Below are positions 6,519-12,406 of a stretch of DNA of 12,406 bases, in pieces (positions within the stretch are counted from its first letter, which is position 1; each line of letters starts with the position of its first letter). The position numbers and the translations under genes were made by a program. The DNA is from PVC group bacterium (GTDB lineage: Bacteria; Verrucomicrobiota; Kiritimatiellia; SS1-B-03-39; UBA6053): positions 1-12,406 of the forward strand of contig PXDP01000354.1 in NCBI GenBank assembly GCA_003565035.1, written 5' to 3'. The notes below the pieces were generated by a model. The model was not told the DNA's origin, ran no database searches, and was given only the letters and a program-made list of their open reading frames with translations.

Positions 6519-9500
6519 ATGATCAGCAGCACAACCTACGAAGAAGATCAGCGCCTGAAACAGGTGGCATCACGCAAAGGCACCCCCCGTTTTGACTGGG
6601 CGGAGGTGGTGGCGGACCATCCGCGTCATGATTTAAAACTTGGCGGCGAAGGGCTGGAGAAAGATTTCTCTCCGGCGGACGTGGCCGAAATCGTCGGCGA
6701 GGCGCTGACCACGCTGCTGATGTCCCGGGAACGGGAGGAGGAGATCTACAGCGAGGAGAACCGTCAGTTGGTTGCGGATATTTCCCTGGGGGTTTCGGAG
6801 GTGCTGCACGCCCTGGCCGGCAAGCGGGAGCAGAAGCGGGTGAGCCGTCAGGAATTGCATTTGGCGATTGAAAAGGCGCTGATCCGTCATGAAGCCTTTG
6901 ACATTGCGCGGAGTCTGGTGACCAACCGGGCCCGGGAAAAAGCCCCCGTGTCCTCCGGCGCGGCGGTGACCACGGAATTGCTGCGCCGCAACGGGCAGGT
7001 GGTGCCCTGGAATGCCAACAAGATTGAAATCGCGGTGCGCAAGGCTTTCCTGGCTCTGCATCTGGATTCGGAGCCGGCGGTGGTCGTGACCCGGGCAGTG
7101 ACCGACCGGGTGCGCGAGGCCCGGCTGTCGATCATTCACATCGAGGACCTTCAGGATATCGTGCAGGAAGAGCTGATGAAAGCCGGTCATTTCAAAGCGG
7201 CCGAGGCCTACATCCTTTACCGTTCGCGCCGCGCGGATCAGCGGGAGCTGGAAAAACCGGCGGAGTCGGTCGAAACTCAGGAAGTGCTGGTTTCGGTGCA
7301 GCGGAAAGACGGGACCTCCTATCTCTGGAACGGGGCGGACCTTAAAGCGCGCATTCAGTACGCCTGTATCGGCCTGGATTTGAATATGACCCCCGACGAA
7401 ATTAATCTGGAGCTGCGCCGCTCGGTGTTTGATGAACTGTCGGAGGCGGATTTGAAGAAAACCATTCTGCTTAATGCCAAAGCGCTGATCGAACGGGATG
7501 CGGATTCCGCGAAATTCGCGGGCCGCATGTTGCTGACCTATCTGTACGAGGAGGTGCTGAACTGGGATATTCTGAAGGATGGTGTGGGCCAACTGCGCGA
7601 CGCGCACCGGCGCGGGTTCCGTTCGTATCTGGAACGGGCGGTTGAGCTGGACCGTCTCTCCCCGAAACTGCTGGAGTTTGATACGGACCGTCTTGCGGAC
7701 GCGCTGGATCCGAGCGCGGATCTTGGCTTTGACTATCTGGGCATTCAGACCCTGTACGACCGCTATCTGATTGTGGACAAGAGCGGCCCCACCCGGCGTC
7801 TCGAAACCCCTCAGTTTTTCTGGATGCGGGTGGCTATGGGCTTGTTTTTGGAAGAGCCGGAAGACCGGGAAGGCTGGGTTGTGCGGCTCTATACGCTCTA
7901 CAAAAACCGCCGTTTCTGCAGCAGCACCCCGACGCTGTTCAACGCGGGAACGCTGCACAGTCAGTTGTCCTCCTGTTACTTGTACAAAGTGGACGACAGC
8001 ATTGAGAGCATCATGGTGCGCGGCATTGCCGAAAACGCGTTCTTGTCCAAATGGGCCGGCGGTCTGGGCGGGTCCTGGACCTCGGTGCGCGGCACCGGCG
8101 GCTACATTAAAGGCACCAACGGCGAAAGCCAGGGGGTGATTCCGTTCCTGAAGCTGCACAACGACCAGTTGGTTGCGGTGAATCAGGGCGGCAAGCGGCG
8201 CGGGTCCGGCTGCGCGTATCTGGAAACCTGGCACAATGATATTCTGGACTTCCTGGAGCTGCGGAAAAACACCGGGGACGAGCGTCGCCGCACCCACGAT
8301 ATGAACACCGCGAACTGGATTCCGGATCTGTTCATGAAGCGCATGGAGGCCCGTCAGGACTGGACCCTGTTCCGGGCCAATCAGACCCCCGATCTGCACG
8401 ACCTGTACGGCCGCGCGTTTGAGGAGCGCTACACTCACTACGAGAACCAGGCGGAGGCCGGTAAAATTTACGGGAAGAAAATTCCGGCGATTGATTTGTG
8501 GAAATCGATGCTGAAGATGCTCTTTGAAACCGGACATCCCTGGATTACCTTCAAAGATCCCTGCAATGTGCGCAGTCCTCAGGATCACTGCGGGGTGATT
8601 CACAGCTCGAATCTCTGCACGGAAATCACGCTGAACACCGGCAAAGATGAGACGGCGGTCTGCAACCTGGGCTCGGTGGTGCTCGATCAGCATCTGAAGG
8701 CGGACGGCAGTCTGGATCACGACAAACTGCGCGACACCATCCGGGTGGCGGTGCGGGCGCTGGACAACGTCATTGATATCAACTTCTATCCGACCGAAGC
8801 GGCGCGGACCTCCAACCTGCGCCACCGTCCGATCGGCATGGGCGTGATGGGCCTGGCCAATGCGCTCTACGCCCGGAACGTGAGTTTCGCGTCGGAGGAG
8901 GCGGTGGCCTTTAACGATGAGTTTATGGAGGCGATTGCGTACTATGCGTACGAGGCCTCCAGTGATCTGGCCAAGGAGCGCGGAACCTACAGCACCTACA
9001 CCGGCTCCAAATGGGACCGGGGCCTGCTGCCCCAGGATACCCTGGCTCTGCTTGAAACCGAGCGCGGTGAACCGCTGGACATTCCGCACGGCGGAAAGAT
9101 GGACTGGAAGCCGCTGCGGGAAAAAATTGCCAAACAGGGCATGCGCAACAGCAACGTGCTGGCGATTGCCCCCACGGCCACGATCAGCAACATCATGGGC
9201 ACCACGCCCTGCATTGAGCCGGTTTACAAGAATCTGTTTGTGAAGAGCAATCTGTCCGGGGACTTCATCGTGCTGAATGCCGATCTGGTGCGCGACTTGA
9301 AGGACCGCGGTTTGTGGACGCAGGAAATGCGCGACAACATGAAGTATTTCGACGGAGAGCTGGGGGATATTCCAGACATTCCTGAGGATCTGAAGCGCAA
9401 ATACGCCACCGCTTTCGGGATCAGCTTTGAATACATCATCGGTGCGGCCGCCCGACGGCAGAAATGGATTGACCAGTCCCAGTCGGTGAACCTCTTCCTG

Positions 9501-9749
9501 GGCTCGCCGGATCTGAAAACGCTTAGTCATATGTACCGGGCCGCCTGGCGACAGGGGCTGAAAACGACCTATTACCTGCGCACCCTGGGTGCCTCGAACA
9601 TTGAAAAGGCCACCGTGGGCGTAAAAAAACAGCCCGCCGTGGTCTCCGGGGATGGACAATCCGATAAACCTGTCTACACCGAAGCGCAAAAGATGGCCTG
9701 CAGCCTCGATGCCATGTTGAACGGCGGCGAGTGCGAGGCCTGTCAGTAA
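6519..9749 (+). CDS. nrdA: Ribonucleoside-diphosphate reductase large subunit (R1) with multiple ATP cones
   Basis: This 1076-residue subunit reduces ribonucleotides to deoxyribonucleotides with NrdB. It is far longer than the 761-residue E. coli protein because of the N-terminus. Residues 150-242 form a canonical ATP cone (RRNGQVVPWNANKIEIAVRK, then AYILYRSRR). Residues 1-140 and about 254-345 look like degenerate cones, the third running into the R1 N-terminal domain (IERDADSAKFAGR). The catalytic barrel shows Cys486 (SSCYL), Asn698-Cys700-Glu702 (NLCTEI), Cys715 (AVCNLGS) and the APTATISNIMG loop (884-894). Tyr1018-Tyr1019 (TTYYLR) is the radical-transfer pair, and the C-terminal CEAC (1072-1075) is the thioredoxin/glutaredoxin-reducible pair. 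All key residues are present, so the enzyme should be active. Pairing with a subclass Ic NrdB and a multi-cone N-terminus resembles the chlamydial enzyme. Regulation is by dATP/ATP at the cones and by the upstream NrdR box. Confidence 0.98.
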   Translation: MISSTTYEEDQRLKQVASRKGTPRFDWAEVVADHPRHDLKLGGEGLEKDFSPADVAEIVGEALTTLLMSREREEEIYSEENRQLVADISLGVSEVLHALAGKREQKRVSRQELHLAIEKALIRHEAFDIARSLVTNRAREKAPVSSGAAVTTELLRRNGQVVPWNANKIEIAVRKAFLALHLDSEPAVVVTRAVTDRVREARLSIIHIEDLQDIVQEELMKAGHFKAAEAYILYRSRRADQRELEKPAESVETQEVLVSVQRKDGTSYLWNGADLKARIQYACIGLDLNMTPDEINLELRRSVFDELSEADLKKTILLNAKALIERDADSAKFAGRMLLTYLYEEVLNWDILKDGVGQLRDAHRRGFRSYLERAVELDRLSPKLLEFDTDRLADALDPSADLGFDYLGIQTLYDRYLIVDKSGPTRRLETPQFFWMRVAMGLFLEEPEDREGWVVRLYTLYKNRRFCSSTPTLFNAGTLHSQLSSCYLYKVDDSIESIMVRGIAENAFLSKWAGGLGGSWTSVRGTGGYIKGTNGESQGVIPFLKLHNDQLVAVNQGGKRRGSGCAYLETWHNDILDFLELRKNTGDERRRTHDMNTANWIPDLFMKRMEARQDWTLFRANQTPDLHDLYGRAFEERYTHYENQAEAGKIYGKKIPAIDLWKSMLKMLFETGHPWITFKDPCNVRSPQDHCGVIHSSNLCTEITLNTGKDETAVCNLGSVVLDQHLKADGSLDHDKLRDTIRVAVRALDNVIDINFYPTEAARTSNLRHRPIGMGVMGLANALYARNVSFASEEAVAFNDEFMEAIAYYAYEASSDLAKERGTYSTYTGSKWDRGLLPQDTLALLETERGEPLDIPHGGKMDWKPLREKIAKQGMRNSNVLAIAPTATISNIMGTTPCIEPVYKNLFVKSNLSGDFIVLNADLVRDLKDRGLWTQEMRDNMKYFDGELGDIPDIPEDLKRKYATAFGISFEYIIGAAARRQKWIDQSQSVNLFLGSPDLKTLSHMYRAAWRQGLKTTYYLRTLGASNIEKATVGVKKQPAVVSGDGQSDKPVYTEAQKMACSLDAMLNGGECEACQ

Positions 9750-9763
9750 CGGAAGGGGGGCAT

Positions 9764-9811
9764 CGGAGGGGCGAATTTATTCGCCCACCCTGTTCCTTTT
9801 TCGATTCCCTT
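9764..9811 (+). repeat. 48-base dispersed element, left copy, with terminator-like hairpin
   Basis: This copy matches the one at 10301-10348 at 46 of 48 positions. It contains a perfect inverted repeat, GGGCGAAT (9769-9776) and ATTCGCCC (9779-9786), and a CCTTTTT tract about ten bases later. Fifteen bases beyond the nrdA stop, it is well placed to end the nrdBA transcript, though the T-tract is too far from the stem for a textbook terminator. Confidence 0.6.
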
Positions 9812-9820
9812 AAATGTAAC

Positions 9821-9850
9821 CACGGATGGACACGGATGGACACCGATGCC
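9821..9850 (+). repeat. Three tandem 10-base units, CACGGATGGA type
   Basis: Two identical CACGGATGGA units (9821-9830 and 9831-9840) are followed by CACCGATGCC. Looser copies of the motif occur at about 9891-9920 (CCACGGATAA and CTACGGATGA). The units resemble the CACTGAAGG units further right. Confidence 0.75.
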
Positions 9851-9994
9851 TTTCCGCCGCAGACGGAGATAAGGGGTGTGGGGAAATGAACCACGGATAA
9901 CTTCGCCGGACTACGGATGAAGAAGAAAAACCCGCGAATAGCAAAGCCGTCCCGCGAATGTGCAGGGGGAAGAGGGTGATGCACGAAGGCGGAG

Positions 9995-10270
9995 AGGCTC
10001 CGGAAAGAAAACCACTGAAGGCACTGAAGACACTGATGCTGTGGGGCAGAGGCTGTGGGGTAGATCGGGTTTTGCACAGATGGAAACGAAGGGCAGGAAG
10101 GGGGCGTGGAGGCTCCGGAAAGAAAACCACTGAAGGCACTGAAGACACTGATACTGTGGGGCAGGATGCTGTGGGGCAGAGCTGGGTTTTGAACAGAAGG
10201 AAACGAAGGAAAGGAAGGGGGTGGGGGGCAACGGAAACAAAATCCCTGAGGGCTCTGATTTCACTGAAGG
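9995..10270 (+). repeat. Tandem array of a 115-117-base intergenic unit (two clear copies, one eroded)
   Basis: Copy 1 (9995-10109) and copy 2 (10110-10226) share GAGGCTCCGGAAAGAAAACC, a CACTGAAGG tandem, CTGTGGGGCAG and GGAAACGAAGG. The offset is 115 at the left and 117 at the right, showing a two-base indel. A third, diverged partial copy (10228-10270, CGGAAACAAAATCCCTGAGG and onward) keeps the same phase. Each clear copy contains a nested 9-base tandem (10013-10040 and 10128-10155). Confidence 0.8.
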
Positions 10271-10281
10271 CTTGGAGGCAA

Positions 10282-10309
10282 GGGGGGGGGCGGAGGGGGG
10301 CGGAGGGGC
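10282..10309 (+). other. G-rich tract, possible G-quadruplex
   Basis: Runs of nine, six and four G are separated by CGGA. The nine-base run can supply two G-tracts, so four tracts are available for a quadruplex on the plus strand. It abuts the right 48-base element. Confidence 0.5.
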
Positions 10310-10348
10310 GAATTTATTCCCCCACCCTGTTCCTTTTTCGATTCACTT
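10301..10348 (+). repeat. 48-base dispersed element, right copy
   Basis: Matches 9764-9811 at 46 of 48 positions, 537 bases downstream. A G-to-C change breaks one pair of the hairpin, leaving GGGGCGAAT facing ATTCCCCC. The two copies bracket the repeat mosaic as direct repeats. Confidence 0.7.
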
Positions 10349-10388
10349 GGATAAGGTGGAGCCGCTTGGTGTTCTTTGTTTGCTTTTG

Positions 10389-10810
10389 GTGCGTCAGGCC
10401 AAGCCTGGCATTTCTCACAAACTGAAAGGTGTTTGTCATGATAAAGTAGTACCCAATCATGTAGCCTACCGGCGGCGAAAGGAGTAATCCCCAAGCCGAA
10501 GCCCGGAATGGCGAACGCGCGAGCCGCAACAACCGTGAACTCGATTCGGCCTCGTTAAACTAATCGGGAGTGGCCAACCTGCCAGAAGGAGGTGAAGCCT
10601 GCCATTGTCGGTGAAGAGGTACCAACATGCAGCCGACGGACTCCCCGGGGTGATTGGAGGTGGCGCGCGCGGAAAGAAATGACAGGAACCTGAGAGACCC
10701 GTCCGGTCGTGTGACCGGGCGGGAGTCGGATGATCCCATAGTAGCTGTGAAGGGCCTAACCCGCCTGGAGCGAAGGGGATCTGCTGTGAACATGTAACCA
10801 AGGAAATGAA
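10389..10810 (+). ncRNA. Group II intron ribozyme domains I-III (5' part)
   Basis: This 422-base non-coding stretch begins with GTGCG and contains many short complementary segments and GAAA loops (for example GGCGAAAGG near 10475 and GGAGCGAAGG near 10768). It ends in AAGGAAATGAA just before the reverse transcriptase start. Its role is to fold with domains V and VI into the self-splicing RNA. Exact domain borders need a covariance model. Confidence 0.7.
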
Positions 10811-12178
10811 ATGCAACCGCTTGACCACGAAGTCTACTACGGAATATTGGACAGGAGCTTTCTGGACCGCGACCCGGTTCAGATGGAACTGCTGCCCGAT
10901 AAACTGCATGCATTGAGATGGAAGCTTAATCAGAAAGCGAAGAACGAACCCAAGTTCCGCTTCTACGCGCTCTATGACCGGATTTACCGGATGGATGTGC
11001 TCGAAGCGGCTTGGAAACACGTTGGCAAACCGAACAAGGCCCCCGGAATCGACGGGGTGAGAGCCGAGGACCTGCTGGACACTCCCGGAGGCGTGGAAGC
11101 GTTTCTGGAGGAAATCCATCAGGAGCTTCGGGACAAAACATACCGTCCAAGCCCGGTAAAACGGGTCTGGATACCGAAAGCCGACGGAAAGAAACGGCCA
11201 TTGGGCATCCCCACGTTGAAAGACCGGGTGGTGCAGATGGCTGTGGTGCTCATCCTTGAACCTATATTCGAGGCGGATTTTCTGGACTGTTCCCACGGGT
11301 TCCGTCCCGAGCGCAAGGCGCACGATGCGCTGGCGTCCATCCGCGAGAACCTCGGAGAAGGGCGAAAGGAAATCTATGACGCGGACCTGAAAGGCTGCTT
11401 CGACACCATACCGCACGACAAATTGATTGCGTGCGTGCGGTGCAGGGTGGTTGACGGGAATGTGTTGAGGCTCATCAAGGGCTGGCTGAAAGCCCCGGTC
11501 ATCGAAATGGATGAACGGGGAAAATCGAAACCGCCCAAGAAAAACGACATGGGAACGCCGCAGGGAGGAGTGATCTCTCCCCTGCTGGCAAACGTCTACC
11601 TGCACTGGATCGACAAACGGTTCCACGAGAAGGGAGGTCCCTTTCATTGGGCAAACGCGCGACTGGTCCGCTATGCGGATGATTTCGTGGTCATGGCCCG
11701 GTGGCAAGGCCCCCGGATCGAAGAATGGATCTGTAAAACGATCGAGGAATGGATGGGGCTGACGATCAACCGGGAAAAAACCAAAGTGGTGAGAACCGAT
11801 GAGGGGGAGGCACTGGACTTTCTGGGATATACGTTCCGATACGAGCGAGACTTGTACGGGCGGCCCAAGAAGTACCTAAACGTTCAACCCTCGAAGAAAT
11901 CACTCAAGACCGCCCGGCAGTCCCTGCGCGAGTTGACAAGCCACCGAAAGTGCTTCAAACCCACTCCCGCCGTGGTGGAGGACGTGAACCGTTTTCTACG
12001 CGGATGGTCGGAGTACTTCAAATACGGGTATCCCCGCAAAGCCTATCGGGACTTGAACTACTACGCGGGGGGCCGACTGGTCACTCACTTGAACCGGAGA
12101 AGTCAGCGGAAATACAACAAGCCCAAAGATAAGAGCCACTACGAACACCTGATCGACTTGGGGCTCCTTCGCCTATGA
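10811..12178 (+). CDS. ltrA: Group II intron reverse transcriptase/maturase
   Basis: This 455-residue protein helps the intron splice and copies it into new DNA sites. Reverse transcriptase motifs are in order: NKAPGIDGV (75-83), KKRPLGIPTLKDRVVQ (127-142), SHGFRPERKAHDAL (161-174), DADLKGCFDTI (190-200, catalytic Asp192), TPQGGVISPLLANVYL (249-264), RYADDFVV (287-294, catalytic Asp290-Asp291) and LDFLGYTF (335-342). The maturase domain X follows at about 355-435 (NRFLRGWSEYFKYG). The protein stops soon after, with no CxxC or HNH motif, so the endonuclease domain is absent and insertion would need a nick or single-stranded target. AAGGAA (10800-10805) precedes the ATG. The frame is open and all catalytic residues are kept. 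The symbol is used in the general family sense. Confidence 0.95.
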   Translation: MQPLDHEVYYGILDRSFLDRDPVQMELLPDKLHALRWKLNQKAKNEPKFRFYALYDRIYRMDVLEAAWKHVGKPNKAPGIDGVRAEDLLDTPGGVEAFLEEIHQELRDKTYRPSPVKRVWIPKADGKKRPLGIPTLKDRVVQMAVVLILEPIFEADFLDCSHGFRPERKAHDALASIRENLGEGRKEIYDADLKGCFDTIPHDKLIACVRCRVVDGNVLRLIKGWLKAPVIEMDERGKSKPPKKNDMGTPQGGVISPLLANVYLHWIDKRFHEKGGPFHWANARLVRYADDFVVMARWQGPRIEEWICKTIEEWMGLTINREKTKVVRTDEGEALDFLGYTFRYERDLYGRPKKYLNVQPSKKSLKTARQSLRELTSHRKCFKPTPAVVEDVNRFLRGWSEYFKYGYPRKAYRDLNYYAGGRLVTHLNRRSQRKYNKPKDKSHYEHLIDLGLLRL

Positions 12179-12193
12179 GGATCGTTCACAGGA

Positions 12194-12226
12194 GAGCCGG
12201 ATGCGGGAAAACCGCACGTCCGGTTC
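12194..12226 (+). ncRNA. Group II intron domain V
   Basis: The catalytic hairpin begins GAGCCGG, with the AGC triad at 12195-12197, and closes with CCGGTTC. The distal stem TGCGG/CCGCA carries a five-base GAAAA loop, giving 33 bases where 34 with a GAAA tetraloop is usual. Domain VI follows directly (about 12230-12279). Confidence 0.85.
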
Positions 12227-12279
12227 GACGAGGGGGAGGGCAAGTTGGCGTAACAGCCGCTTGTTCCTCTCTACTCTAC

Positions 12280-12406
12280 TAAAAAAAAACGACGGAGATG
12301 CACAGGGTTTTTGAACAGAAGCGAAGTTTAAATCACCTGGCAAGATAAACCATGGCGGTTCTATATCCGGAAGCCGGATACGCTTTGGGAACAGCCGATC
12401 GCTGAT
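12280..12406. other. 3' exon flank of the intron, intergenic repeat remnant
   Basis: No gene is supported. Positions 12291-12299 (GACGGAGAT) match 9862-9870, and 12305-12326 resemble 10184-10208 in the tandem array (shared GGGTTTT and TTGAACAGAAG). The flank is therefore part of the same intergenic mosaic. An ATG at 12354 opens a frame of only 17 codons. Confidence 0.6.

Larger units (their letters stand above)
9750..10388. other. Gene-free repeat mosaic between nrdA and the group II intron
   Basis: No gene is supported in these 639 bases. Open frames on both strands (for example 9958-10425 plus, 9523-10264 minus) translate into low-complexity, internally repeated peptides that come from the DNA repeats. 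The region holds a 48-base element at both ends, a 30-base CACGGATGGA array, two to three tandem copies of a roughly 116-base unit and a G-rich tract. Each is listed separately. Confidence 0.75.
10389..12279 (+). mobile_element. Group II intron with its own reverse transcriptase
   Basis: The 5' end is placed at GTGCG (10389-10393), the usual group II start. The 3' end is placed at the AC of 12278-12279, after a domain VI stem in which A12273 is the seventh base from the end and fits the branch point. The resulting 1,891-base element has a structured non-coding 5' part (10389-10810, domains I-III with several GAAA loops), the reverse transcriptase frame in domain IV, and domains V and VI at the 3' end. 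Possible IBS1 CTTTTG (10383-10388) pairs with CAGAAG (10583-10588), or alternatively with CGAAAG near 10477. All parts look intact, so splicing and mobility are plausible. The intron subclass is not settled by eye. Confidence 0.85.

Noticed and set aside
6633..9689. Minus-strand open frame of 1018 codons opposite nrdA
   Set aside because: It mirrors the codon pattern of nrdA; the translation is rich in His, Arg and Gln with no domain, as expected of a shadow frame in a GC-rich gene.
9821..10155. CRISPR array suggested by short regular repeats
   Set aside because: The repeats are contiguous 9-10-base units or a 116-base tandem unit, with no unique spacers of constant length and no cas genes.
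9958..10425. Plus-strand 155-codon frame after nrdA, and overlapping minus-strand frames
   Set aside because: The peptides repeat themselves in step with the 116-base DNA unit and are low-complexity; no conserved domain or good ribosome binding site was seen.
12354..12405. Start of a new gene at the right edge
   Set aside because: The frame stops after 17 codons within the window and has no convincing ribosome binding site.

Overview
The window reads as chromosomal DNA of a moderately GC-rich Gram-negative bacterium, probably of the PVC superphylum (Verrucomicrobiota, Kiritimatiellota or a relative). Three things suggest this. There is an outer membrane, shown by a TonB-dependent receptor and an exported PQQ enzyme. 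The ribonucleotide reductase small subunit resembles the chlamydial protein closely along its length. The intergenic DNA carries short-period repeats built on GATTAC, CACGGATGGA and CACTGAAGG units, of a kind I associate with these phyla. The taxonomic call is inference; there is no rRNA gene here to settle it.

Layout. 1-251 is gene-free and holds a large imperfect inverted repeat made of six-base units. 252-3502 (minus strand) is a two-gene unit: a secreted PQQ-dependent aldose dehydrogenase, followed 8 bases later by a TonB-dependent receptor. 3503-3750 is a divergent promoter region with an operator-like palindrome. 3751-5067 (plus) encodes a GH28-type right-handed beta-helix glycosidase with no visible signal peptide. 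5068-5394 is a regulatory region with a strong NrdR-box match next to a sigma70-type promoter, and further upstream two near-palindromes that look like LexA-type sites. 5395-9749 (plus) is nrdB-nrdA, a class I ribonucleotide reductase. 9750-10388 is a gene-free repeat mosaic. 10389-12279 is a complete-looking group II intron with its reverse transcriptase/maturase. 12280-12406 is more intergenic DNA that still carries a fragment of the same repeat mosaic, so the intron appears to have landed inside it.

How the genes work together. NrdB and NrdA make deoxynucleotides; the upstream NrdR box is the expected control. NrdB keeps all six metal ligands but has leucine where the radical-forming tyrosine of standard class Ia enzymes sits, so it belongs with the tyrosine-less subclass Ic (Mn/Fe) proteins typified by Chlamydia trachomatis. 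The PQQ dehydrogenase and receptor look co-transcribed; a natural reading is that the receptor imports PQQ, or a sugar used by the enzyme. The GH28 gene points to use of pectin-like or other plant or algal polysaccharides.

The points most worth a second look are the Leu138 radical site of NrdB, the NrdR/LexA-like layout upstream of it, the PQQ enzyme-receptor pair, and the nested repeat mosaic with its intron insertion. I did not find a defence island, CRISPR array or clearly novel multi-gene system.
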